A stretch of 64,000 bases of DNA, from positions 268,381 through 332,380 of the forward strand of contig JAPEVC010000008.1 in assembly GCA_027946555.1 (NCBI GenBank), in the 5' to 3' direction. The DNA comes from Gnomoniopsis sp. IMI 355080 (lineage: Eukaryota; Ascomycota; Sordariomycetes; Diaporthales; Gnomoniaceae). A program made the translations under genes and the position numbers. Of the stretch, positions 34,578 to 46,165 are shown piece by piece; position 1 is the first letter of the stretch, and each line of letters begins with the position of its first letter. The notes beneath the pieces were generated by a model. That model was not told the origin of the DNA. It ran no database searches and worked only from the letters and a program-made list of their open reading frames with translations.

Positions 34578-35445
34578 CCTGAGACTCGAGGAGCGACAAC
34601 CTCCCGTGAAATTATTTCCTTGTTGTATTTGGATTGAGTGGTGAGATAGCCTCGTCTTGCACGCCGAATTTATCAAGCTGGAATGGAGCGGGGTAGGTAC
34701 TGCGATGGGAGATACTTGTAGGTACTGAGTACGTACACTGGACGGAATACAGTGGATCCCTCTTGTATAGCATAAGACTCAGACCGGAAAATATATGCTA
34801 TTTTGGCCATGTAAGCTGTATCTAGAAAGGGGGGTAGGGGGAATATACCAGGAACAGCTTATATAATCAGCTTTATAGAAGGGGGAGGGGAAAAAAAAAA
34901 AGAAAAAAAAAAGGAATTTACTATATTATTTGCAAAACTTAGATATTAAAAAAAAGATACTGGAAAGCCATAGAACACCTAATAACGAAAAAAAAAACGA
35001 CCAAAAAAAAAAAGGCGCCGGCCCTCACCAAGCACCCTACGGTCGCTCCTCCTTCTGGTCGTTCTTCCTTCTGGGGCCAAGCTCACTTACGTCGCTGAAT
35101 AATGGATAGTGTCGATAAGTCTCCAATCATTCGAACGATCAAAATACACACATAAATGTAGGGGTCATAAGTAGTTGTTTATTTGAAGAAGGCTGAAGAT
35201 CAGCCGTGCAGGAACGGAGGGCATATGGCCTTCCAGTCCCTCTTATCTACCCCTAGCTATGCCCCTCTGACTGGCCAGTCAACAAAAAGCTTATTTCTAT
35301 GCCCGGCTGTTCTTTGCCGCCTAAATCTCTAAGAGGCTCTCGCTTCGAAACTGACTTATTATCATCTGTTCTAGGATTGATATGTACCCCTTACTGGCCC
35401 CTTCCTCTATTAGCTTCTATTATTGGCAGTGAGGGCACTATAGGC
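34578..35445. other. AT-rich, low-complexity region
   Basis: About 0.9 kb with A-rich and purine-rich tracts at 34880-35015 and two near-identical 16-base copies around 35041-35075. No coding potential. It may be the relic of an inserted element. Confidence 0.5.
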
Positions 35446-35875
35446 TTAGGCTATACTTGTGATTGTAAATAACGCCATTGCCAACGACCACACAGCCTGG
35501 GTGTATGGGTGCGAGACCGATGACGCTGGCCCATATAGACTCGACATCTGCTCGATCAGTTCCTCGGTCGGCACCTTGTACGTGGCAACCTCCGCTGTCT
35601 GCTCCCGCGCTTCCAGGTCTCGCCGCTTGTCCGCAAACCCTCCGCCTTGGCACGAGATCTTGGGTCCGCCGGCCGGTACGATGGCGCGCTCGACGCAGCC
35701 GTCCTTGATGAAGAAGGGCAAATAGAAATAAGCCTTGGCGTACGAGGAGTCTGTCGCGGGCTCCCAATCCTAGCCCGTCAACGCTCCGCAGCCATCCTCC
35801 TGCGTGTGCAGAGACTCACCACCGTCCGTCGCCCAGCCGTCGATGTTGTAGATCTCAAACTCATAGGCGGCGAGC
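35446..35875 (-). pseudogene. Decayed C-terminal extension of the chitinase gene
   Basis: A minus-strand frame continues the chitinase sequence but is out of phase with its last exon. It reads AAYEFEIYNIDGWATDGG, then CGALTG, a TAG at 35772-35770, and DWEPATDSSYAKAYF with LPFFIKDGCVERAI and KISCQGGGFADK, ending at 35446. The stop stands where a Trp is likely, and the residues after it still look constrained. This appears to be the ancestral C-terminal domain, cut off by a frameshift near 35880 and a nonsense change. Confidence 0.6.
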
Positions 35876-38800
35876 GGTCGTCGTAAAAGAAGTGTTAGTG
35901 GTTGTCGAGGTTCCGAATAGCACGTCCCAGGATGTCGACTCGGCGCTCGAGATGGACGATAGTTCCGACATGGCGTCGTAAGTCACGGGCATCGTGTCAT
36001 CGAGCGCCGTCGCGTAGTAGATGGTCCCGGAGTACTCCTCGCTGGTTGAGCTCTCGGATGATGATGATGACTCGCCGTCGTCTGGGTCACCGCCGCCGCC
36101 ACCGCCACCGTCAGTGCCGAAGAGGTCCGGAGGACAGAATGGGCAGCCGGAGTCACAGAAGAAGGTACCTGCCAAATTAGGGATGTCATCAGCTACCTCA
36201 TTCCGGCGCACATGGATTCTCACGTGGAATTATCGAACGGCGAGATGAAGAAGTATAGAATCAAATAATGGAAGATTAGCATACAAGAAAGGCCGCAACC
36301 CACACAGCCAGGGGTGGCGGTGGGAGCCGGCGGCTTGCCAGATGTCCATTTTGGGGTCTTGGGATTCACCACAGGATCGGTTGTCGTGGGTACCGTTGTA
36401 GGATGAGGGTTGGGCGTGACCACGGTGGTTACAGGCGGCAAAATGGTGCCGCCAATGACGCTCGTGCTTTCTCCGAGAGTTGCTGTCTCGGGAGCCGGTG
36501 AATAAGTGATCGAGCCCCAGACGATCGCTGCTGTAGTTGAGCTGGTAAGGGTTGTCGAAGGGTCAATGATGGAAGTGGTACCACCAATAGTACTTGAGAA
36601 GGATAAGACCATTAGTTTGCCATTTGCGAAGGTTGGAAACTCAATGTGCTTACGGATAGAGAGTGATGGTGAAGGGTTCCGGCTGGACCGAGCTGGTGAG
36701 TGCAAAGGTTCCCTCGGTGTCAGAACCCGTGGGCAAAGTCACACCCCAGACGGGAATAGCGGTTGTCGTTACTAGTGATTGACGGACTTGGTCAGTAGCT
36801 CAACCACCTATGCGGGATACGAACCGAGGATGTTCGCGCAGATAGTAAGGACACGAGAACTTACCAGGAGGGATAGTCAGAACCGTTAAGTACGATACAT
36901 ACACAAACCACGGGACCGTCGAAATCGTGCCATCTGTGGCTGTCGTCGTGGTTGTCGTCAGGCTGGAGTAACTGACGGTGGTGGTCCAAGGGTCAAATGT
37001 GATTGTAGTGGTGGAAGACAACGGCATTGGTGGCCAGATCAGCGTCACGCCCGGTAACGCGGTAACCACGGGTGTTGCTGAGCCCCAGATGTCCGGATTG
37101 ACGTAGATGGTTTCGTTGGCAGAAGAGAGCGATGACGACGACAATGAGTCGCCCAGCAGACCGTCTGTACCTGGGACTGCCAAGTCGACAGCCCAGTCGG
37201 CAGTTCCCAAGAAACCCAGAGCATCGTATAGAGCTTCGCGCACTGCCTTATTGGTGGCGTTCATGTAGGCAACCCACTGGGTCTGATTCCAGACCATGAT
37301 ATCAGAATAAGAGGCCGAGTCCCAAAGCAACTCGACCGAGGGGTTCTCGGAAGCAACCAGGTTGATCTCATAGTCAGCGAGATATCCTGCTACTCCCGTG
37401 CAGATGCCAGGCTCAGCCCCGGAGTCTGGCCCGACATATTCACACATCTCGGTCCAGCAGCCTGCCTCTGTCATCTCGAAAGCTCGCCCGTAGCTTGTAA
37501 CTCCAACAGCGACCATACTAGAGGGCACGCCCGCCTTGGTGATCATAGATAGAGCATTGATTGTCTCCGTCAGGTTGACGTGGGAGCGAAGGCAATTCCC
37601 GCCCGAACAGCCCGGGTCCGAATTTGCACTTCCATAGTCCCACTGTCCATGCAAGTCGTAGGTCATGAAGACAATGTAGTCGACAAATGCGCTCATTGCC
37701 AGGACATCAAACGATTGGAGATACCAGAAAGAAGCAGGTGCAGTGAATGATAATGTTTTCCCGGCGGGTAGGGCCTCCTTCAACAAGTAGAGCAAAAGAA
37801 AGTATCCTACACTGTCCTCAGGAGAGCCTGCTGGGATACCGGGAATATCAGGCTCATCCGGGTACTCCCTGCAACCTGATCAATTTTTTAGTTCGGTTGG
37901 TGGAGAGGGACAGCAACTTACCAGTCCCAATCGATACCATCAAGATCATATTCGCTGACAAAGTCTACTATATTGGCAACTAGGGTCTGAAGGTTAGCTG
38001 TCGTGCTGACTGCATCCCTCATTATCGAGTAAGTATCGGGATCCGTGCAAAACGCCCAGCCTCCGAAAGAAACAACACGCTTGACCGAGTCCATGGCCTG
38101 AAGAAATGGCAGTTGGGCGCTAATTTCCGAAGTGTTGACGGAAAAATCAGCATTTAGAGTAGCGAACGCCAGATGAATGTGGGTATAAGCGGTCGTATTG
38201 ACTTGGTTGACCGTTGGCTTCAAGCAAGGCCGCGTCAAATCAAATCCCTCAAAGTAGGCGATAGCATAAGTCGAAGCCGGTGCAGAAGAAACAACAATCT
38301 CGGTACCACAGTTGGATATACACCCATTCTGGCCGGGGGCTGCTGTACCTGGGGCTCCGGTGCCAGACTCCGAGATAGTGCAGAAATCAGCTGTCGTTCC
38401 ACATTCACCCCAGATATCACAGCAGGCGTTCAATGGGCACTCATTGATAGTTGAAAAGTTTGTGCCTCCCGGAAGAATAGCCGTGCCGTTGACTTGAGGG
38501 CCACATACAGCGTTAGGCACATTCGCAGGCTGAGGTGCATACCCAGAGCTCAGACATATCGTATATCCAGCGAGGAGGTCAGAGCAGCCGTACCAGCCCC
38601 ATGTACCTTCATTCCACGTTTCGATGTCATCGCTGGTGATATCGTAGGCTGCAGCGAGAGATGAACAGGAATCTCCGGCCTGGACGAGATAAGTATAGCA
38701 GGTACCGTTTTCGTAGGGACTCGGCGAATAATCGGGCAAAGTCCCGGCACTGCAACATACATGCTCACCCGCAACAAGGGAGGAGCATAAGGTCGAACTT

Positions 38801-39945
38801 GGGTTATATTCGGTAAATTCGGCCGCCGTGATGCCACACTCGGCCGCAAGTGAGGCGCACGAGTCTCCTGAGACAGCCTGTACAGTTGTGCAATCTGTGT
38901 CCCTCGCGTCCAGCTTGCCATCGACACGTGAAGAGGACGAAGATCTGCTGGCCAATGTCGAGGAGTCCGTGCCAAGTATGGTGCTAGTATTGCTCAATGA
39001 AGTCGAGTTGCTACCCAAGAGCGACGGGGTTTGGTAGGAGATTTCAAGCCATTTAGCGTCGACTTCGCCGTCGAGGCTGGTGACGCAGGTGTTTCTCTTC
39101 CACGACTGCACCGCCACTTGAGCAGAGGAAAGGTCCGAGCTGGTGGTTATGTAGATGCCCAGGGAGTATCGAGCTGAGTAATTGTCGCAGAGCTGAACCA
39201 GGAGCTCTTGCGGCATCCGCGATTGGCTCTGTAGGTATGTGGTGAGCTGGCCAAGAACGGAGGAGACAAGCGCCTGACTGGTCAGCTTGGCGCCCGCATA
39301 CACTCCAATGGCGACCGTTCCAGAGACGGCGAAGTTGATGGTATCGTTGCAGCTAGCACCCGACAGTGTCGAGAATGCCTGGAGCTGTGTCAAAGCATCT
39401 ACAGCGTCGTTCACTGCCGTCGAGGATGATGCGAATGATGCGGAAGAGGAGCGAAGTTCTAGTGATGCTGTCACATCCTTCTGCGAAACACCATTGTGCT
39501 GGGGACATGATGCTTTGTCGGAAGACGACGTTGCTGTGTCCAGATTCGCCACGCAAGCAGCAACACTGGTGGGTGAGCCAAGTTCACTAATTGATTGAAA
39601 CAAGGCAAAGTCGAGGAGCATGGTGCCATTGCAAGCGGCAAGGCGGTCAAGGCTGTGGTATACAAACCAGTTTTTGGTGTCTGCGACACAGGGCTGTGGA
39701 CAGCTCCGAGCCGTCTTTGGGTTGCCCTTGGGAGTGTAGTTACCGGCCAACACGGAGGCCTTGATTGCGCTCAGATCCGGTGTGGCTGTGGCCGCTGCGG
39801 GACGCGTGGCGATGAGGGTATCAGCCATCAACGCTTCCAGAGACTGGCTGGCGACGGCATGGACCGCCGGGCTCAGTGCGAAAGCGCTATTGACAAGCCA
39901 AGCAAGGGCGAGTGAGACGAGAGGCGCCATCGTGGTTCGTCCCAT
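35861..39945 (-). CDS. LysM-CBM18-GH18 chitinase, subgroup C (killer-toxin-like)
   Basis: Family 18 endochitinase, 1253 residues as read here from five exons: 39945-37922, 37868-36865, 36771-36654, 36592-36285, 36168-35861. The signal peptide runs through MAPLVSLALAWLVNSAFA; a second Met at 39930 is an equally good start. Next come an N-terminal region of unknown role, LysM 1 (about 349-400), LysM 2 (about 414-468), a CBM18 chitin-binding module (NECPLNACCDIWGECG, about 479-522) and the GH18 barrel with DLDGIDWDWE (catalytic Glu 676). The C-terminal third is rich in Ser, Thr and Pro. This order defines the subgroup-C chitinases that resemble the alpha subunit of yeast killer toxin, thought to act on chitin in foreign fungal walls. 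The last exon ends in TTTARRL, in a frame that departs from the apparent ancestral tail. A LysM gene nearby is a known pattern for this class. Confidence 0.85.
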
Positions 39946-40818
39946 GCATGGGAGTGTGAATGCGAAAGTGAGAAAGGTGTGCACTGTGATTTGTGAGCCA
40001 AGTGCCAAACGACCTTCTTCTATATGTGGATGGCGAACAGCGCACCTCTCAACTGACAACCACGATCGGAACTCCAGGCGGATAGCCTGATTGGGCAATG
40101 GCCAAACGAAGAGAATAAAGGCATGATGTATCCGATACTTCTCAACTACATACCATCATCCTCTCGCCACGACGGATTATCACGGCTGTACGGCATGCGA
40201 GGCTGTGAGCTACGAGATGTAAATTGCTCAGAATCCACACAAGCGCAAGGCTAGAGCAAGGCTAGCTGGGTAATTGCTTACAGCATGTTTGAAACAGGAC
40301 CAATCCGATCTGACGTAATCAATAGATATGGGAATTATTTTCTTTCCTCGGGTGATGAGCCCTCTTACGGAGCATGAAGGATTTGAACTGTACGCGGGGG
40401 TGAAGGATGCAATTTGCGCAAACCTTACACCTTCCGAAACGGGGCCAACCTGATCTGACCGCATAGGGGGCCCGAATTGCACTGTGCCAGGCTGCAGGAT
40501 GGCAGCTTTGGCGAGGTTTGCGTGATGCATATCGAATTGGTCGTGATGATTCCTCCATCTGCGCTCAGTGTCAGCATGGCAACAAGGCAATCAGGTAGAC
40601 AGAGTCAGACGCGTGTCCAGTAGCGCAGAAATTATGGAGATGAAATGGAAGTACACCCTCGAGGTAGGAAACAAAGTTGAAAGTAGGGTAATGTGCAGGA
40701 TTGCTAACTTCTGTCCCAAGCTCCCCTGGGTCGTCTAAACATCTAGTCACGACGTCCTCTGTTGACTGACCTCATCTTCGGACCGAGATCCATTGTCCAC
40801 TGTCACAACAACGCCGCA
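39946..40818. promoter_or_regulatory. Divergent promoter region, chitinase and HELYH-protein genes
   Basis: 873 bases between two divergent start codons, with no gene inside. It must hold both promoters, so joint control is possible. I could not identify a specific regulator site. Confidence 0.5.
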
Positions 40819-42122
40819 ATGTTGTTCCAATTCTTGTTCGTCCTGGCACCGCTCTGCACCTTAGGTTTCTGTCGTGCTCTTACCATCCCAGATCTTCGCA
40901 AGCCTGAAGTTCTGGATCATTACAACGCTACTCTGAACGCCCGAGTCGTGTTGCCTGACCCAACCCAGGCCGCAAACCCGAAGACGACGAACCTGTTCTC
41001 TGTGGGCACAGCTGCGACTCCGGGAAACTGTCTTTCCGATACAAGTACCATAGATGGCTGGTTGGAAGAATCCGTGGATCTTCACAATGCCGCCACGAGC
41101 GTATTTGCGTACTGGCAGAGCAGCTCAGCATGTCGCTACCTGCTGGCTGCGTGGCTGGGAGTGGAATTCTCGAAAAGCAATGGCGTGTGGTCAGTTGCTA
41201 CTAGCAGCCAGGCCAATTTCAATACCATCGAGTGTAAGTGCTTCACCTTGCCTTCACCAAATTATGTACACTGATGTCTCGTACTGACTGGTACCAAATA
41301 GCTCGTATGAGTTCTGTGTCGGTGTTTCTCAACGGGGGTGGCGTGTCCAGCCCAGTGACGAACGCGCCTCCGTGGATCTTTTGCGGAGGCGGCTTTGCAA
41401 ACTACCAACCCTGGGGTCAACCAGCCATGGACCACGCTGGGCAATATATCCCCAATGGCTACGCGTCGGACGGCGTGACGGTTACCAGTTACTTGACGGT
41501 CCAAGAGGCTTTTCCGAGCTTGTTTGCCCAATACACTCCAAGTGCTCCCTGGCTCCCTTACTGGATAACGGCGTTGGACGGGTACTATTTTGACAAGAAG
41601 GAAATTTGTTCCAGCCAAACCACTCAAAGATACGCATCCACGACAACCCGCGGTTATACACCGCAAAACCAGTACGTCGCGGTGAGCTCTTGGGACAGGA
41701 ATGTGTTCTTCTGTCCTCGTGCCTTTTCGCCAACTACCGTCGCCAACCCGAGCACGGCCCATTCCGTAGCTAGCCTAGCGACGGCGGTGTCAACGGGCAT
41801 GTATCCCACATCTCCCTTTCCACAGGCGGCGTTGGACCAATACATTCCCCTTAGTGGTACCATGTACCACGAGCTCTACCACATCACAGACTCAGCTCAG
41901 ACCTCGAACGATGCCGTCGGCGCTGTCGGGCTTGCCTCTCGTTCCGCCATCACGGGTAGCCCTGTAGACAAGGCGACGTTGACTGGCAACGCGGAATCGT
42001 ATCTGTATTTTGCCATGGCAGCTTACATGTATTTGAACGCACCGGGCTCGACCCCTCCGGTCTTGTTTCTCCAGGGCGGCCTCCCTATGTTAGCATCAGA
42101 TGCCGTTGCTAAATGGGGTTAA
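40819..42122 (+). CDS. Secreted protein with HExxH motif, putative metalloprotease
   Basis: Protein of 411 residues from two exons (40819-41233 and 41302-42122, in phase). MLFQFLFVLAPLCTLGFCRA is a signal peptide. Near residue 328 the sequence YHELYHITD contains HELYH, the zinc-binding HExxH of metalloproteases, preceded by PLSGTMY as in fungal secreted metallopeptidase-like proteins of the deuterolysin/Asp-zincin kind. I cannot assign the third zinc ligand with confidence; Asp 334 or a later acidic residue are candidates. Cysteines are spread through the protein, consistent with disulfides. It is divergent from the chitinase and followed by the LysM gene, so it may process chitin-related or plant defence proteins outside the cell. 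It could also be catalytically inactive. Confidence 0.7.
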
Positions 42123-43229
42123 ACACTCCATCTAAGTTGGCCACCTGACCGAGAGTTGTTTCCGATGAGCCATGCACTGTATTTTCACGAGGCCAGTCCA
42201 TGGGGGCTCGTGTCGGTGGACGTGATAATTGTCGTCTAGCCTTTGTCATTACCAAATAATGAATAATTGCTGTCCTTCACATACAGACGTATTTAGAGAG
42301 ATCTTGGATTATCAGTCTTCACTTATATACTATGAGCCCGATGTCGTAGGCATAACTCTTGTCTCGAACACATGAGCCGTCATGCCGATAAATTAGCAAT
42401 GGGTGGCAGTCGGAGTGAATTATCCCTTCGATGAAAGAAAACAAAGAAGTGGGTGAGGGGGGGGTGGCAATAATTCCATAGACCGGACAAACGGCTCTTG
42501 AGAGAACAGAGCTCACTGCCCCTGTGTACATACAGAGTGGAACTGTCTCTCTGTCGGCGTGTAATGGGTGCGATGGGGATAGCGCAGTCTGCAGCTGACA
42601 GCTAATAATCGAGTACCTAGCCTGCGGTGTCCCCCATCAGCACGTTGACTGCCATGTTCAAGGCTGAGATACGGATGACTTGGCTGCGGCAAATCGCAGT
42701 AGCCATCGTCCAGTGATTCGGGTATTCGTCCGAGCACCACAAAGGCCATTCTTTGCGGAGAACCGCATTTGTTGAAATTGCCGTTACATTCTAAGGCCAA
42801 AGGAGCGCTATTCATGCAGGGCTTCGGCTACTAGGCACTAAGAAGCCCTGTGAATTCGCTGCGAATCCGCATAAAGGAGATGAGGGCTGACGTCTGAAAG
42901 GCACCCAAAGTCGCCCGGGAGTCACTGCGACCTGAAGGATACACACTTTGCACGATCGAAGCTGCGCTCGGCTTACTCAAGTCCACACATTTGTCAATGG
43001 CCCACTCAGCCATCGGCTTAGCCTCGGTCGGGCTACGATGAGGAAGAAAGACGAGATTCATCCAAAAGCCCAAAGGCTCCAAGCACCCGCATATTAGTTG
43101 GCCTCTATGCTCTCTGAGATCTACACTCCGAGTCATCTTCTGCTGGCCATCCTCTCCCCCTGCTCTCAGCCTGCTACAGTCTGCTCTTTTCATCTCTCCT
43201 GCAACCCGGCACCCGCATCAGAGAACAAG
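42123..43229. other. Intergenic region before the LysM gene
   Basis: About 1.1 kb. A minus-strand frame at 42831-43193 overlaps the LysM leader but has no recognisable features. No other content. Confidence 0.5.
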
Positions 43230-44282
43230 ATGGTGAGGCCTTGTCTTGCCTGGCCCCTCTCGGCCCTCGTTCTTCGCTCGGCGGAAGCGTATCTGGTGTC
43301 TCCTGATGGGACGGCAGCCCCAGGCGCCACTGAGGACTGCAGCGCCTGGGTGCAAGACAGTAATCTGTTGACCTGTGCCATCATAGAGGCGAGTTTCGGC
43401 ATGACGGAGGCCCAATTCGAGGAATGGAACCCGAGCACTGCACTTTTGGGCGACTGCGCCTTGATTGAAGGGCTCTACTACTGTGTCGAAGTCAACTTCC
43501 AGGCCCTCACCACCTCGGCGAGCACGGTAACCATCACAACAACCTCGAGCACGACAAATGGGATCGTCACGCCCACTCCTGTTCAGACCGGCATGGTCAG
43601 TAATTGTGACGACTTTTATTTAGTACAGGGCGGAGACTCTTGCTCTGCTATTGCCATTGCGTTTGACATCTCTCTTGACACTTTCTACGCCTGGAACCCT
43701 GCGGTGGGAGATACTTGCACTAGCCTTGATCTCGGGGATTGGGTCTGCATTGGTCTTCAAGGCTCCGCTCCTACGCAGACTATCACGACCAAGCCGGCTA
43801 CTACCACGCCTGCCAGCAATTTCATCTCTACACCGACGCCGGTGCAGGCCGGCATGGTTAGCGATTGCGACGAATTCTACCTCGTCCAAAGCGGTGATTC
43901 ATGTTCGGTCGTTGCATCCGACTTTGATATCTCGCTAATGGACTTCTATACCTGGAATCCTGCCGTTGGCGACACGTGTGCTGGCCTGGAACTGGGAGTC
44001 TTTGTCTGCATCGGCCTTCAGGGCTCCGCCCCAACCCAAACCATCACTGTCGAACCTACTACGACCTCGTCAGGCAACGGTATCATGACGCCCACGCCGT
44101 ACCAGACTGGCATGACCACCGACTGCGATGAGTTCTATCTAGTGACGAGCGGGGATTCTTGTTCGGTCATTGCGAGTGCCTATGGTATCTCGCTGACCGA
44201 CTTTTATGATTGGAATCCGGCGGTAGGAACTACTTGTGCCTATTTGAACCTGGATGACTACGTCTGTGTTGGCATTCTCTGA
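43230..44282 (+). CDS. Secreted LysM protein with four LysM units
   Basis: Intronless gene for 350 residues. The start at 43230 gives a short signal-like sequence, MVRPCLAWPLSALVLRSAEA; an upstream in-frame ATG at 43098 would bury it. Four LysM-like units follow: a divergent one (about 37-86) and three close copies (about 126-174, 213-261, 299-347). Each copy has the pattern CD-FYLV, GDSCS, YxWNPAVG-TC and VCIGL, joined by Thr/Pro-rich linkers that repeat GLQGSAPTQTIT. There is no catalytic domain. Secreted proteins of this kind bind chitin oligomers; some hide fungal chitin from plant receptors or protect hyphae from chitinases, and others accompany subgroup-C chitinases. Its position beside a LysM chitinase favours the latter association. 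Confidence 0.88.
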   Translation: MVRPCLAWPLSALVLRSAEAYLVSPDGTAAPGATEDCSAWVQDSNLLTCAIIEASFGMTEAQFEEWNPSTALLGDCALIEGLYYCVEVNFQALTTSASTVTITTTSSTTNGIVTPTPVQTGMVSNCDDFYLVQGGDSCSAIAIAFDISLDTFYAWNPAVGDTCTSLDLGDWVCIGLQGSAPTQTITTKPATTTPASNFISTPTPVQAGMVSDCDEFYLVQSGDSCSVVASDFDISLMDFYTWNPAVGDTCAGLELGVFVCIGLQGSAPTQTITVEPTTTSSGNGIMTPTPYQTGMTTDCDEFYLVTSGDSCSVIASAYGISLTDFYDWNPAVGTTCAYLNLDDYVCVGIL

Positions 44283-46165
44283 GTCAACAACTTTGGAATT
44301 GCCGCTCTGAATATGTCTGAGATCCCTATTAGATTAATAACGGAGATGAGAGGAGGGCTTGGCTAGTATGGAAGGGAAGGATACTGAATCTGTATACGCC
44401 CCATACAGACTGGGCGGCTGGATTATATAAGAGTACTATGCCCTTTTTATTAAGTCTTAATATCATCTCTATATCGCTTTATTTCAATAAAATAGTACCT
44501 ACCGGTAAATTCTTTACTTTTCCCTTATATATTTTATAAAGACTAAACAAATATTACCGCTGCTTCTTATTACAGTATATGGATTATATATATATATATA
44601 TATATTATCGCTATTTATCTTTCTCCTATATAGAGTGTCTGAAAAGGACTTAAAATACCTATGGGTAGCTGGGTACCTATAGATTTCCTTGGTGGTAAGG
44701 ACCTGTGGGTGGCCCGGACCCAGGACCTATCCGTGGGTCATTCCTGGGCCTAGGCGCGCGTGCGAACTTTGGTATTTCCAATATACGGGACCGAAACTGC
44801 TGCAGGCTGCAGATTCATAATCGGTGTAAAGGAGCAGGACTGGCCAAAACCCAAGGTCAGAATGTAGAGGATAAGAATTTTGGGGGGAAAGTTAAAAAGG
44901 AACCTGCCTAGGTAGCCTTTAAATTCGTAAAGCGACTATCTTGGTGTCTTTGGCAAGAGGTACAGCGCATAGCCTCGATGTATCGACATCTGATTTCGAA
45001 CTGTCGTTTTTTTGTGAATCTTGCCAGGTATTGTGATTACTGGAAAGTCCGAGACGAAAGAAATCGGTAGCAAGTTTCCTAGGAATAGGAAATAATTCGT
45101 TCTTTTCCCGATTTTTAGCCATCGAAACGGGTGCATCCGTGGATTGAATAGCAGATTTTCATGGAGAAAAAAAATAGTAGGTCGAGCGGCGCTCAACTGT
45201 AGGAGGAAAGAGGGTTACAGGAGGTATGTGTGTGGCTATTGCGGGTGAAGCTGGTGTGTATGATTATAATGGAGAGTAAAGAAGGGAGAGGCCCTCAGGA
45301 GAAGCCCTTGGGTTTTGGGGAATTGTATATAGTTAGAGAGTCCCAGACCTATCTCCATATACGACTATAATATTTTCCTTGGGAATGGATCCTATTCTAA
45401 AAATATACTTCTAAAGAATAGACCCCGTTTAGTTGTTTCCTTTTTTTTGGTTTCTTGTTTTCGTTTTACTTGCTGTGCCACTTATTATCATCATAGCACC
45501 ACTATAAGTACGGTTCTATCGCAATTCCCGTTTCTCACCACTAACCCTTTCCCATCTTCCAGAAATCGGAATCAATCAAACGGGATCTGCGCCGACCCAG
45601 CGTTCCAGGGAGGGCGTTGGACAGATCTCAAGGATGAGTACACAGACTGTGTCAGGATGGTTGTTTCAATTCAGGCTGATGACTATGCAAAGATTTTCAT
45701 TTTGATATACGCAAAGGAAGCGAACCAAGCTGAGAGATGATGATGATGGTATATTTAACGTCTTGGAATCAAGAGACATGACGGGCTCCATGCCGACATA
45801 GTCTATGCTAATCTAAATTATGTTACAGAGGTCTGTCTTCACCTAACGTTCTTGTTCAGTGTGTAGGGCATATGTCTGTGAAGAAGTTGGTCGCCTCCAT
45901 CCATTTGCAAGTTCACGAATACACTGGCTCCCATTAATCGGAGACGTCGCGACAGGTGCTTCGCTGCCTCTGCATTGAACCAGGCTGTAACCGTTCCCAG
46001 TCTTTCAGCCCCAGAGCCTTGATTGGCTTGACCAAAGTACGTGATTTTGATTTCCATTTGCTGGCGCGATACAAGCCTAATGTTCCCGGGTTTGAGATGA
46101 TGATGAGTGACGCCCATGTAATCATCCTCTGCTCCGGACACAGGCCTCAGACATTCCAAACGTCA
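44283..46165. other. AT-rich gene-free region
   Basis: About 1.9 kb without a convincing gene, very AT-rich at 44290-44650 and patchily after. Contains the TA microsatellite and a CTGCCTAGGTAG palindrome at 44904-44915. The composition suggests a decayed repeat, possibly altered by RIP. A short frame at 45447-45740 was judged not coding. Confidence 0.5.
44585..44604. repeat. TA microsatellite
   Basis: Ten TA units in a row inside the AT-rich region. Confidence 0.9.

Noticed and set aside
42831..43193. Minus-strand frame of 120 codons upstream of the LysM gene
   Set aside because: Overlaps the LysM leader, has no recognisable motif and no clean promoter or partner exon. Not excluded outright, but not supported.
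2121..44282. A secondary-metabolite gene cluster linking the P450s, FAD oxidase and hydrolase
   Set aside because: No polyketide, peptide or terpene synthase is present in 64 kb and the oxidative genes are far apart, so a single cluster is not supported.
45447..45740. Plus-strand frame of 97 codons in the AT-rich region
   Set aside because: Begins in low-complexity T-rich sequence and has no domain; probably chance.
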